A stretch of 64,000 nucleotides of DNA from Fragilaria crotonensis (GCA_022925895.1 JAKSYS010000125.1:48658-112657), one strand, 5' to 3'. Numbered from the stretch's first letter, positions 41,974 to 52,952 are shown. The notes: generated by a model from the sequence alone, not told the origin. Made by a program: numbers and translations.

Positions 41974-43016
41974 TTTTACTTTTTTAAAAAAAAAGTAAAA
42001 CCGAGGATCAGTTTTGATTTCAATAGGTTATTATTTTGGGCGTTTGTAAAACTGTCCCCCGGTTTTGATTTTTGATTTTTGAACTATAAGGCCGGTGAAG
42101 GCAACAAAAATCCCGAAGATTTCAGTTTTGATTTTTGATTTTTGACACGATAAGGGAGGGCCTAAGTGCCTAAGTTCCATTAAATGCGTGTTGTTGAATC
42201 AATAATGGTCGCACACGCCCGACATTAGGACTGCCGGAAAGTATACAGATAGTTAGTGTATACCAATCGGGAAAGTGCATGCGTTTCTCAGTTGTGTCTG
42301 TGCTCGTACCTTAGTGTTTATGTACAGTATGTACTCTTACTACTACAATTACTGTGTTAAAATTCAACTTGAAGATTATGACCGTTATTTTGCAAGGTTC
42401 AAGTACAAGTACCTGGTACAAGCCGTAACACAACTTACTGTGTTAAAATTCAACGCTATTAGAGAGGTCCGGGCTAGTGTAAATACGATACAAATTTTCC
42501 CTATTTAACCCCAGTACCGGATCTGAGCCCAATGTTCCGTTCAAAGTGAAACGGGACTCGGTCTCAAACTTACGTTATTTCAGGACATACCGTACATTTG
42601 ACGAGCACATTTGCAAACAAATTCACATCACCAGAATTCCGTTCCACGTGTCCAATTTATTCAGTTCTTAGTTCCACGTTGCATCAGATTTACGTTGACC
42701 AACGTTGACGGTGGTACCAGGTAGTTGGATACAAGTTTATGTTAAAGCATTCGAACTAATCATGTGGCGGCTATGTTTTGCAGAAGTCTGGATTCTGGCG
42801 CGAACACACGAAAATTCCATGTCGTCTGCGCTGATGCCAACGATGATGATTGCAATAGCAATGTGGTTGTTACTGAACAGCCACATTGCATTGTAGGTCA
42901 TCCGAACGCCCTTAATTTGGGTGATACAATGGAAGAAACGACGATTTTCCCTTTCAAGACCCATCGAAAAAAGCAAGATCATTGACAGGTGCTCGTCATC
43001 TCAGGTGGATGAGCGC

Positions 43017-43080
43017 CGTCACTGTCACCGTCACCGTCACCGTCACCGTCACCGTCACGTCACCGTCGTCACCGTCACCG
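43017..43080. repeat. GTCACC microsatellite
   Basis: The hexamer GTCACC is repeated in tandem with one or two interruptions. A shorter run of the same hexamer lies inside the MULE transposase gene near 53846-53870. Confidence 0.85.
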
Positions 43081-43465
43081 CTGTCGTTGATGGATAACAA
43101 TGCCTTCAAGTTGCAGAAGCAGCAGCTCCAGTTTCAAACTGCGATGTTTTGCTTCGTCTGTCAAACAACTCAGCATGCCAATTCAGATAATGATATGAAG
43201 GGAAATGAGAAATGATGTTTGAGAGTAGCCACCGGTAGTACTGTAGGTCGTCCGCTAGTAGAACGACGTGTATTCGGAGTACTACTATTCTACTCTAGAC
43301 TCTAGTAGTAGTAGACTAGTATTGTACTGGAGTATTCGGTACTAGCGACTACGGGGAGAACAATTTAATGAACGAGACAACGATGGCGTTCCAGAAACGA
43401 TGTCCATCGTCGTGTCGACATGGTGACGTTCTTGTCGCGCGATGAGTGATTTGATGGAAGGTCTC

Positions 43466-44332
43466 GAGGTTCCGGAATTTCGGCTCTTTTATGTGTCTCG
43501 TACCTTTTACGCAGATTATCTACCAGAAATTTGTTCGACAAACATCTAAATAATTCCACGTTTCCAAAATGATAGAATATCTTCTGTTGATACACTATAA
43601 TTAAAACCGTGCTTTATTTTGGAACTGTTGTTAACATCGTTTGTTATGACAAGTACGACATCGATTCCATGTCTTGGATGAACTAGTACTATGTAGGGAT
43701 ATTCAAAAAAGACGTTGGCTCTTGAGCCATTGGCTCTTGAGACAGTGGCTCTTGAGCCATTGGTCAAGCCAGTGGCTCAAGAGCCACTGGCTCAAGAGCC
43801 AATTACCTCGTCCAACTAGTCGAGGAACGTGTTTTCTTTAAATGAGAACTCGCCACACGGGGAACGGAAAATGACAGGTCATCTAAGGTCGATGGTATGC
43901 GATGCGTTACGTCTCCTAGTGGTATGACATAAAGTGCGAGCACGTTTGAGGACGAGCTCTATGACACACAAAACGTGTGTTCTTGAGTTTGACTTCGCCG
44001 GGGCTGTTGTTCAGCCGTTGGCTCTTGAGACAACGCTCTTGAGCCATGAGCCGTTGGCTCTTGAGACAACGGCTGCCGACACTTCAAATGTCGAATATCC
44101 TTAAGTAGGATTTTCATAAAACGTCGATTCCGTTGTCGCATAGTCTAATCTGAAGTTCTTTAGTTGAAGCTCAAAATTTGTCACGTCATGAGATTGATGT
44201 ACCTAATGATCCGGACATTTGAAGTGATGGAACGTGGAATATTTGTCCGGCGTGACGAACGAAGTTGTAGAATTAGTATCCGTAGCCAGTAGTAGACACT
44301 TATAGGTAAAAGAGCCGAAATTCCGGAACCTC
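43466..44332. repeat. Foldback unit with 26-bp perfect inverted ends
   Basis: The arms 43466-43491 and 44307-44332 are perfect inverted copies (starting GAGGTTCCGGAATTTCGGC). Weaker similarity continues inward for about 100 bp. The interior holds two clusters of TGGCTCTTGAG in both orientations (43715-43801 and 44018-44066). Confidence 0.8.
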
Positions 44333-44560
44333 CTCAAATCGGCGCATCCTCCGATCCGGCTACTGTAGGGTACCGGTAGATGGATGGAATCTTACTTTAA
44401 AATCATAAAAGACTCCTTAGGAATCTTCGTTTTGTTTTTTGTTTGTAAAACAAGTTTACCCGGACATCTATTTTACAGTGTAAATTACGTTGCAGAAAAA
44501 ACTATATCTTCGTAAGGTTAAGGGCTTTCACATTGTAAATTACAGTAGCCCGGACCTCTC

Positions 44561-45967
44561 TATTGTCGAAGAAGATTATGACCACCCCCTACCAGTACAC
44601 CAACAACAATAAACTAAAGACGCGAAACATCCACACAGAATCAACGCCGCCCTCGGGCCGCACAGAGATCCAGTCTGGTATATACTGTGTATGTATAATG
44701 TATATACAACAAAGTGAACTATACTATTCGGGAGGTGCACTCAATTTGAGTAAATGCTCACGGTATGCGATGGTTTAGGACTGGCAAAATGGACGACCAC
44801 ATTTGCGAGATATATTGTCAACCGATCCGCAGATCCAGTTAACCCAAGGATCGAGCCATAGTCCAGTGCCTATCAAAAGGCAGGACATGCCACAGTCAAT
44901 GAGGATCCCGGGGTTACATCAAAATCCGTTATGCGATTCCACAGATCATCTCGGAATTCTCAAGACAAAAGCCGATCAATTCTCAAGCTACTTGAAGTCT
45001 CCTCGACCGCAACCGTCTGATATAAGAGTGTTCCATAAGACGGTATAAGCTCCAGCAATGAGGTAGTAACTTCCAGCACTAGCAGTTGAAGAGGAAGAAC
45101 TTGGCCAGATCCAAGGCAAGTTCATTCCAATGATCGTCCAACGACTCGGACTCAGCTGCGAATTGCCAAGAGCACCAAGAAATCTTGGCGACACTCTCTA
45201 CACGGCAACCGACGTGTCCCAACCACATCTACAGCGGCATGCACCTCAATTCCTGGCTATCAACACATTGGAAAGCACTTGGACCGACCACATTCGTGGT
45301 GATGACGATGTTATGGACATTGACTCGACCCAATGGACAAAAGAAGGTTCAAAGAAAAGAGGCTCCAGAAGCAAATATCCGCCTCCCACACCTCCTACCT
45401 CCATAAAGGCAAAATCAGTCGCAGAACATAGCTCCACGGCCAGAGACGAATTGACCAGAGGTGACACATGGCACCAGTCAGAACTCAGAAGATGTACTTC
45501 TTACCGACAACGTCTCAGCAGATAAGACGAATGAGTGTGACGGCCTGGACTCGGCCAACACTGGTCGGCCTCACCATCAAATGTCTTCCATCCACATCAC
45601 GACGTCTCAGGCGTCATAAGTTGGAAAACAGTCGGCTCAACCTTATTTGAACGTCCCAACTAAGGATGGCACTTATCGCATATCACTGACTGGCTAGGTA
45701 ACTAGGAAAGTTCATCGATATGTGCTCGAAGAAATAAGCTACGAACTAGACTACTAGTCTCGCAAAGCGCCCCTCTTGCTCGCGGTAACCAACTTATGTT
45801 CCGTGTTGTCCGAGTGGGTGTCCGTGCAACCGAGTATTCTTTATAAACGTAGGGCGACGACTCGGAATCTTCTATGCTGCGTAGCTGTTGTGTCGAATGT
45901 AGTAGACCGCCCTTCTACCTGCACTTCACTACGACCGACGGTTCCAGAGACACCAAACTTATCTTTT
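44561..45967. other. Region without a recognised gene
   Basis: An open frame at 45130-45525 (plus) continues into another near 45480-45600 in a different frame. It could be a decayed gene, but no family is recognisable. Confidence 0.4.
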
Positions 45968-46870
45968 TCACAGTGTTTGAAACGCGAAATCTCGATCTGC
46001 CGCACCCTTTCGTTTCCACAAGGCATTGCCCTCGCTCATGAGGACCTCTGTAGCTGTCGCCGTGGTTTCACCTTTTAATCGTTGTTGGGCACAAAAATCG
46101 GTCGTCGCCTTGGGATCCAATCGTGGTTGTCCAAGTTGTTCCAAAAACACCAGATCATATCCAACGCGTTGCATGTGCGGCCACCACGTCGTACAAAAAT
46201 CATTGTTGACACCCTTATATGAGGATAGATTGTTCACGTATACTTCCGTATACAGATAATCCACGTTCCGCTTAAACAAAGACTCTCCGGCGGCTGCGAT
46301 GGCGACGAAGTCATGACCCTGCATATCAGTTTTGATGTAGGGTATAGCGATGTGTAGTGGTATGGCGTGGAGAATTTGGCGCAAGGTAATGATAGGCACA
46401 ATCTGTATGTGTCCATCTCGATTCGAATCCGAATTCCAGAAGTCCTGATATGCTGGTTTGGAAAGTGAGGAGGACAAACCATCTTGATTGAAGACAAACA
46501 TACTTGACAAACCAGCAGTGGCGTCAACGGCAGCTTGGACTACCATGAGTTGTTTGTGAGGTTTAATCTTGCAACCCACAATCGGCTCAAAGGCAATCGT
46601 GAGTCCCTTGTCTCCAGAGTCCACGGGAGGAAGAATTGGATCTAAATTACTCCCAATGTTGAGGAATACCTCGGAAATGTTACCAGGCAGTTCCATAGAT
46701 GGAAGATTAACCGGAAGATCAGCCGAGATAGAAACTTTCTGAGTTGTTGCCCACGAACCCCATACACTCAGGTATTCCACGGAGACAAGAACAAGGAGAA
46801 ACACCGCCGTAATCAAAAAGCGTAACCTGACTTTTGATGCAAGCATATCTAATTCTCTTGCACAGTTCAC
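45968..46870 (-). CDS. FkbM-family methyltransferase, membrane-anchored
   Basis: The 300-residue protein has an N-terminal signal anchor (LRFLITAVFLLVLVSVEYL). A Methyltransf_21/FkbM-type domain follows. A SAM-binding start is seen in EVFLNIGSNLDP, then IAFEPIVGCKI, a VQAAVDATAGLSSMFVFN strand-turn-strand, and IPYIKTDMQGHDFVAIAAAG, the conserved K.D.QGH.... segment. FkbM enzymes O-methylate sugars or other metabolites. The anchor suggests a luminal Golgi or ER location. Two Met codons (residues 1 and 9) are possible starts. The protein looks complete. It lies between transposons. Confidence 0.82.
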   Translation of the reverse strand: MNCARELDMLASKVRLRFLITAVFLLVLVSVEYLSVWGSWATTQKVSISADLPVNLPSMELPGNISEVFLNIGSNLDPILPPVDSGDKGLTIAFEPIVGCKIKPHKQLMVVQAAVDATAGLSSMFVFNQDGLSSSLSKPAYQDFWNSDSNRDGHIQIVPIITLRQILHAIPLHIAIPYIKTDMQGHDFVAIAAAGESLFKRNVDYLYTEVYVNNLSSYKGVNNDFCTTWWPHMQRVGYDLVFLEQLGQPRLDPKATTDFCAQQRLKGETTATATEVLMSEGNALWKRKGAADRDFAFQTL

Positions 46871-47228
46871 AAGACACGCACTTTCACGTCAGCAACCCAA
46901 TCCAGTCGAATATGAACTCGTTGTGCGTTGGCTTGTTGACCGCCCAATTAAGCACTAATAATGAGATACCTTGTGCTTTACTTTGATAGGAACTTTGTGG
47001 CACTAGTCCTACTTTTCGTAGAGTTATATGTGTTATGTACAATTAATACTGAGAAAACAAATAATTGTTGCATCATTCCGCATCAGAGCCGACCCTGATG
47101 TTCCGTCTGTCGCTGTACAAGGGCTGTGGCGTGTATAGGGAATCGATGTATGGGTGTAGGTTTAGCACTGACATAGAGAGGTTGATGATTCTGAGCAGAT
47201 GCATTTTCATCTGCCGATGTCGACGTAA
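46871..47228. other. Intergenic region, FkbM promoter side
   Basis: No gene is seen. It runs up to the left end of a Harbinger element. Confidence 0.4.
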
Positions 47229-47482
47229 GAGCATCTTTAAAGGGCGGTATCAAAAACAAATCAAATGACCGGCCGGCGTGAAAGCTCCACGAGTTCACGA
47301 AGTGGCATCTTTAAAGGCTGACTTATCAAATTGAAAAGCGCGGGCGAGCTGGCCGGGCGTATCAAATATTTGATGTCGTACCAAATCAGGCCTGATTTGA
47401 TACGATACCAAATAATTTGATCTGGAGCAAATCCCATTAATCGTGTGTACTAGGGGTTGTACTCATCTCGACCGCCACCACA

Positions 47483-48462
47483 ATGGATGACGAGAATGCG
47501 TTGTTGTTGACATCCACCACCACATCAAGTAGTGATGCTGCAGCAACTTCGGCCAAGCCGCGTGGACCGGGCTACACGAATGTTGAGGATGTCATTGTTG
47601 CGCGTGCCTTCATTGCTGCTTCGGAGAACGCAATTTCGGGAAATCATCAGAAGGCAGAGTATTCAAGGATCACATGCACGACATCTACGTGGATTTCATC
47701 AAGGAACACGTCGCAGCTGACAAGAAACTACTCATGCAGAGTTCGCACGCAACTCGTGAAGAGTACGTCAGGAAAGGTGTCGGCAGGTTATTCCCTAAAC
47801 GTAGTGCAGACTCAATCTACACCCGATTCAAAAGTCAGATTGCTGCCGAGGTCATGAAGTTTATGGGTATTGTCGAGACAACGAAGATGTGCAGTGGATG
47901 GAATGCCGATGACCATAAAGCTGCATGTCTGGAGTTTTATAAGCAAAGGTACGGTCACCCGTTTGACTTCTATACATCCTATGAATATCTGAAGGACATG
48001 AATAAGTTTGCAAGTTACCGTACAAAAATTGATGAGGAGCAGCGCGGAGATGAAAGCAAGCGTCCGCTTGGGAAGAAGAAGTCTCGTCAGGCAGAAGCCG
48101 ATGCTAAAATTGTGAAGGCAGTTGTTTCAGAAGTCTTTATAAAGCAAGAATCCGGAGGTGCTACGTCTGTGCTGACCAACAACGAGGGTAGTGGTAATGG
48201 TGGAGGAATAGGAGACATAATGCAGAACATCAGTGAAGTTATTGCAAACGTTGGAACCGCCATGTTGGAGAATATGAAGGCAGAACAGGATATGCGTTTG
48301 ATACAGTCACTTGACACTCCTGATAGGAAGGCATTCGCTAAGGAACAATTGGCTTTGAGAATGGCCGAGACGCGTGGCAAGAGACGTCGCCTTGAGCTTG
48401 AGTACGACAACGACAACAAAAAGCAAGACGAAGCAAGCAACAGCGTTAATAAGTACACGTAG
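47483..48462 (+). pseudogene. Harbinger ORF1 (NAM-associated / Myb-SANT-like DNA-binding partner), frameshifted
   Basis: The N-terminus (PRGPGYTNVEDVIVARAFIA) is in the frame from ATG 47483. The continuation (VFKDHMHDIYVDFIKEH ... RSADSIYTRFKSQIAAEVMK ... CLEFYKQRYGHPFDFYTSYE) is in another frame from about 47660, so one base has been lost or gained near QKAE/VFKD. The layout is a trihelix-like DNA-binding region, the HPF..Y..W/Y.. segment, then a Lys-rich and coiled-coil C-terminus (DRKAFAKEQLALRMAETRGK). This is that of ORF1 proteins in PIF/Harbinger elements, which carry the transposase to DNA. Confidence 0.8.
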
Positions 48463-48525
48463 TAGACAACGCACAATTATTAGAGTGGCTTATCTGGTAC
48501 CGCCGGCTTTAGTAACTACCACAAG

Positions 48526-50048
48526 CTACTCCTGGTTGATCTCATCCAGTATTGCGCCTCGCAATCGATGGTGCTCTTTTGCATCGTATAAGCATTCCCA
48601 CCGACGCTGAACATATTGGAATCTCAAGGATTCAAGAATTGATGCATCCGCTACATCCTCATTGTGTCGACGCAATCTTTCATCTGTATTGATTCCATAC
48701 AAGTGCTTATGTAGCTCCATCTCCGCCACTCTTCTATTCACGTGTTCTTGTTCTGCTTCTTCAATTATTGTGGCATTGTTGTCAATAGTGGTATCATACA
48801 GATAAAAGGCATCGGATTCATCATCTCCACTTTCAATACGATTTGCAACCATCATATTGTGCAGTACAATGCAAGTATTGACGACACTGCATATATCTGT
48901 AAGGTACCAAAACTCCATCTTCCTTACCAAGACGTGAAACTTCCTCTGGAGTACACCAAACGCTCGCTCGATGTCTTTTCTTGCGCTTTCCTGCCATATA
49001 GCATACTTGGATGCCTTTCTTCCTACTGGCTCTTGAATTGTCTTCACGAATCGAGATAGTTCGGGATAGATACCGTCCACCAACAGCCACAGTCGATGGA
49101 AAACCTGTTTGCCACCAATCTCAAATTCAAAGTCAACGTTGTTTGCAAAAGAACCATCGAGAAAGGTTTTCAAGAGACAACTGCGATCCCATATATTAAT
49201 ATCGTTAAGTGATCCTGGCCATCCAAAGGAATGATGCCAAAACCACAGATTGTAGTCTGCAAAGGCTTCAAGTACAATTGATGGTTTCTTCGACTTTCCT
49301 GTCTGCGAGCCCTGCCATGCAACGGGACAGTTCTTCAATATACGTGCATGCAATCGAGTGATCCGAGCATTCCTCGCACACCGTGCTCAGCTTCATGCAG
49401 CGACGAAACTCTCCGGGCATCGGCTCGCGTCATCGCTCTTAAAAACACTTGTCAACTCTTCGTCTGAGGAAACAATATGGCAAACCTTGAGAAGAGACTG
49501 TCGTGCTGTTCCTTCACTCATCTGGAAGTAATCAAGGAAGGCACTCGGAGAGCACCCATACGCAATCTGTTTCAAAGCAACCAAGATCTTGGCCATGGGG
49601 CGATTCCGTATCGACCACTGACATCTTCTATCTCGGTGAAAAATGAGTCGGACCGTGCGCATACGAGCATGATTTGTTCAGTCATTGTTTTGTAATCCGA
49701 AATACCCTCTCGAATTGCTTGTCATCAAAATTGGTGTCGGAGAGAAATAATCCTCTTGAATTGCAAGCCTTGCCCGATGATGTTGAAAGCGGGAAGAGCG
49801 ACGACGTTTGGTGGCAGGTTATCATCCTTGTCCTCGTCATGTTCTTCTGCTCCTCCTCCTCTCTCAAGCCGTCGACGAACTTTGCAAACAACTTCGACCA
49901 CCTTTGCCACGGCATCCTCCAGGCCATTCTCATTGTGCTCCTCTTGCTGCTCTTGCTGCTGATGATGGTAATAAGTAAGGAGCAGAGGAAGGAATGCAGA
50001 TCCTACCAGCAGGAAGAATGCGGTGACATGATTTCCAATCGCAGGCAT
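48526..50048 (-). pseudogene. PIF/Harbinger DDE transposase (plant-transposon type), several frameshifts
   Basis: Reading from 50048 downwards, the coding line passes through at least four frame changes: near 49770, between 49680 and 49660, in a T5 run near 49430, and near 49345. The recognisable order is SRGLFLSDTNFDDKQFERVF, MAKILVALKQIAYGCSPSAF, GVRGMLGSLDCMH (first Asp), KNCPVAWQGSQTGKSKKPSI, FGWPGSLNDINIWDRS, LWLLVDGIYPELSRFVK (second Asp) and ESARKDIERAFGVLQRKF (Glu). CIVLHNMMV follows. All motifs survive, so decay is probably recent. Confidence 0.85.
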
Positions 50049-50224
50049 GATGTCAATGTAGTCAAGATTGGTGATATTGTACTCAAAAGCAGGTGTCGTC
50101 GTATATCCGGATTTGGTGCTGTGATACTAAACCAGACTCAAAAATGCATTTGCATTTCGCGCCTTTGAAGATGCCTATTCAGGACAGTCGTTCCGAGGCA
50201 GCCAATCTTGAAAAATAACCGAGA

Positions 50225-50394
50225 CGTTCAGAAGCCGTTACAAAAGATGAAATTTTCGTCACAATTATGTCATTTGATCTAGAAATTCGCTTTGCCTTTA
50301 AAGATGCTCTAATGCATGGTTTAAGGCAAGGCGAATTTATTGAGCAAATGACGTAAATGTGACGAAAATTCGATGTTTTGTAACGGCTTCGAAC
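50225..50394. repeat. Inverted repeat formed by two Harbinger-type ends
   Basis: The left arm is the inner side of the right end of the element finishing at 50309. The right arm (from about 50318) is a diverged copy in the opposite orientation. Shared blocks include GCCGTTACAAAA, GACGAAAATT and TCATTTG. The arms are about 75 bp. Confidence 0.8.
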
Positions 50395-50967
50395 GCTTTC
50401 GGTTTCCTTCGTAAGACTGGCAGGCTCGGTTCCTTGTTTTGAATGCGGCAACATTTAAAAGGTGAAAACACAAAACACAATAGAAATCAAAATTCCAGAA
50501 TTCAGATACAAGGACTACCGGTCGTCTACTGAGTAGAATTCCAGTGCCAGGTTTGATGCTACAAGTAGTAGACGGTCCGTATAATCTAAAGGCGTCGTGG
50601 AATCTTTGTCGTTCATTTTTTGGCATCTATTTGTCCATCATGCTATCATGGATCATTCGATTTCGCTTCAAGGACCTTTTCACACGTCGTGGTGATTGAG
50701 TGCAGGGTATAACTTGTCCGTGATGTATCACGTAGTCACACCCTGGTATCATTGAAAAAAAGTCAATTTTTCATTTTTGTATGGGGTCTTCGGCGAGTAG
50801 AAGGATGTACTTGAAGACCTTTCAGTAGTCGTACCAGTAGTCGTACCTCTGGTATGCGGCCACATGTTACAGTATCGTAGTATTGAAGTCGGATGCGAGT
50901 ACGGGGTGTATGGAACTTCTGTGTACTTCCTACGTCCATTGTGGTTATGAGTACACGATTTAATATT

Positions 50968-51452
50968 GGGGAAATTACAATATCACGCATTTTTTTGCCA
51001 CTTTGCAATATAGTACAATGACTTACTATCCACAAATTCGTATTTTACTATATACTACATTTACAATTGTATTTTACAATATCACGCATTTTGAAAAGAG
51101 ACATTTACAATATCACGCATTGTTTTGCCCCTTTTTACTATATCGCGCTTTTGTCGCCTGCCATGCCCGACCTCCACGGACGTCATGGTACACCGTCTTG
51201 TAACATTCATCAAAGATGGTTCACACTCATCGCTCCACCATGTCGTACATACGCAACGAACGTCATCATCACTCACTTCTCATCTGTCGTTCGTTTACTA
51301 AGCATCATACTTTGAGTGTGGTCATAATTCTTCTCTCTGCTCTTTTGTTTCAGAACAACAACTCAATCTTCATCTATATGGTCAACAAAATGGCACCAAA
51401 TCTGAGATCAACAGTAGTCCCATACACAATCTGCATCACGGTACTGTACCAC
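50968..51452. repeat. MULE left terminal inverted repeat
   Basis: It is inverted with respect to 54716-55190 and contains several TACAATATCACGCAT words, possible transposase-binding sites. The extra 10 bp of this arm lies near 51406. Confidence 0.93.
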
Positions 51453-51596
51453 AAACAACCTACTGACGTAGCGAAGCCCATGAAGGGCAACATGCCATTA
51501 TCTTACCAGTGTGTTCACTGCTTTTTGCTGTTAACTCACTTTGCTACCATTATACTTCGCACTTGATGTGCAAGTTAGTTATCATTAACATCAACA

Positions 51597-52952
51597 TCAA
51601 TTGTCTTCATCGTTGTCATCAGTATCTTTTGAACAGCATTCTTTATCGTCGTCAGGTCTGTACAAATCCAGACCCAACAAACGATTACGCATTGCCTGCC
51701 TCCTCCGTGCCTGCACTCTAGGACAGTCTTCGTCACTTGTCATTTCCAAGTCAGACTGGAATTGACGTGCCATCCCTTCCTCCACCCGCATCCCTCTTGC
51801 AGTAGCGATTACAACGTCGTCGTCATCGTTGTAACGACAACCATGCTGAATACAACGACGAATGTATGTTTCTGCCTCGTCATTGCTGTCATCACGGTCA
51901 TGTGATCCAGAGGTGATCTTCTTCATTTCGTCGTCCTTCTCATTCACCTCGTGGAATAGTCTCTTCGGGCGCCTTGTATTTGATTGTGCCACATTCGTGA
52001 CGACATCTGCTGCCGCACTACTTCCTGAAGCACGACGTCGACCTGCCGCCACAACTTTTTCCTTGGCTGCCGTGAAGGTGCCATATAAGTGATTGTTGCC
52101 ATTCCAACAACCCGAGCGTACTGGTGCTGTACCTTGCCCATCCGGTCGAGACACCGACGTGCAATGTCTCACAGCACGTCCGTCCCAGCTATATGCCGTC
52201 CCATGATAAAGCTTGACGGCAATGCCATTGTACTCCGTTCCGCATGGCCTCCTTCCGTGCAAATTGGGGAAGATCAAGTACCAGTTTGATGCACAACCGG
52301 GCATTTCCTCTGTCCACACACTAAAGCCCTGCGACGCGTCGTTCACGTCGAAATGCGACGCATTTCCTAGGTCAATGCTCATATCAATCGTGTAGCCCAC
52401 CCGGATCCCATTGCAGTCATTTTCACCCATCGGAGCAATGGGTGGAAGAGATGAATCGGCTTCCATGTGTTGAACAACAGACAGCACATCGGGAAAACAG
52501 CACATACCGATAGTTGCGAACGCCGCAATAAACCTTTTCAGTACTGTTTGCGGCACCTTATAGTTAGCGGCGTATCCAACAGTGCCCGATCCGTCAAGGA
52601 GCACTCGTGTCCCAATGGCATGCATTGTCCCAACATCTCCTTTGTTCTGTCTCGCCGTGCCAACAGGTACATGCCAACGCAGAAGTGAGTTGTGTTCCAC
52701 AATTGCGTCTAGGCAACCGACAACGTCATATTGTTGCTTCAGATGACAATACCGCGACTTGAGTGATGCGTCAAGAACGCTTCGGACCATGATGACAGAC
52801 TTCCTCCCAATTGTGCTTGACACTGGTGGTGCAATGTCGACTATGATGTCAACGAATGGGCGTTCCCCAGGATCAACAACCCAGCAAGTATCGGGGATGT
52901 TAAGATGCAAGCACCCAGGAGCGTAATGACGACCACCCACACGGGTATGCAC
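51597..52952 (-). CDS. MULE-borne accessory protein, dioxygenase-like (HxD...H) candidate
   Basis: The uninterrupted frame encodes 451 residues. The N-terminal ~270 residues are compact. They contain HFD at 200-202 in LGNASHFDVNDASQGFSVW, then NWYLIFPNL, GIAVKLYHGTAYSWDGR and H263 in VRHCTS. An HxD pair followed about 60 residues later by a His, with beta-rich segments between and an Arg nearby, is the Fe(II)-binding layout of 2-oxoglutarate-dependent dioxygenases (double-stranded beta-helix). The C-terminal ~170 residues are charged, with a basic stretch (AAGRRRASGS) and acidic ends, and look disordered. The start overlaps the transposase gene by 48 bp on the opposite strand. Enzyme activity is inference; a catalytically dead cupin-like fold is the alternative. 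Confidence 0.6.
   Translation of the reverse strand: MHTRVGGRHYAPGCLHLNIPDTCWVVDPGERPFVDIIVDIAPPVSSTIGRKSVIMVRSVLDASLKSRYCHLKQQYDVVGCLDAIVEHNSLLRWHVPVGTARQNKGDVGTMHAIGTRVLLDGSGTVGYAANYKVPQTVLKRFIAAFATIGMCCFPDVLSVVQHMEADSSLPPIAPMGENDCNGIRVGYTIDMSIDLGNASHFDVNDASQGFSVWTEEMPGCASNWYLIFPNLHGRRPCGTEYNGIAVKLYHGTAYSWDGRAVRHCTSVSRPDGQGTAPVRSGCWNGNNHLYGTFTAAKEKVVAAGRRRASGSSAAADVVTNVAQSNTRRPKRLFHEVNEKDDEMKKITSGSHDRDDSNDEAETYIRRCIQHGCRYNDDDDVVIATARGMRVEEGMARQFQSDLEMTSDEDCPRVQARRRQAMRNRLLGLDLYRPDDDKECCSKDTDDNDEDN

Larger units (their letters stand above)
37787..42162. mobile_element. PIF/Harbinger element, 4.4 kb
   Basis: The ends match as inverted repeats: left GGCCCACCCTTATAGT, right (reverse strand) GGCCCTCCCTTATCGT. 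TAA lies directly outside both ends (37784-37786 and 42163-42165), the TWA-type 3-bp target duplication of PIF/Harbinger. Inside are two convergent genes: an accessory ORF on plus and a DDE transposase on minus. A further inner match (CAAAACTGAAATC) follows each end. The transposase is intact while the accessory ORF has a frameshift. Confidence 0.9.
42462..44560. mobile_element. TA-flanked TIR element, 2.1 kb, non-autonomous
   Basis: Left end GAGAGGTCCGGGCTAGTGTAA and right end (reverse strand) GAGAGGTCCGGGCTACTGTAA match closely, with TA outside each end (42460-42461 and 44561-44562). GAGAG starts and TA flanks are shared with the element at 16550-18052, and sub-terminal blocks (TTACGAAGAT, TTTACA.TGTAAAA) are homologous. 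No intact gene is seen. A nested foldback (43466-44332), a GTCACC microsatellite and repeated TGGCTCTTGAG words lie inside. Confidence 0.75.
47229..50309. mobile_element. PIF/Harbinger element, 3.1 kb, decayed
   Basis: Both ends begin GAGCATCTTTAAAGG (left 47229; right on the reverse strand from 50309) and are flanked by TAA (47226-47228 and 50310-50312), the expected 3-bp target duplication. Sub-terminal copies (GGCATCTTTAAAGGC near 47306; GCCTTTGAAGATGCC near 50162) lie inside. Two convergent genes are present: a NAM-associated/SANT-like ORF1 (plus) and a DDE transposase (minus). Both are frameshifted. Confidence 0.85.

Noticed and set aside
45130-45650. Possible gag-like or unknown decayed gene
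   Set aside because: Two frames could be joined, but no zinc knuckle, protease or other family motif is visible.
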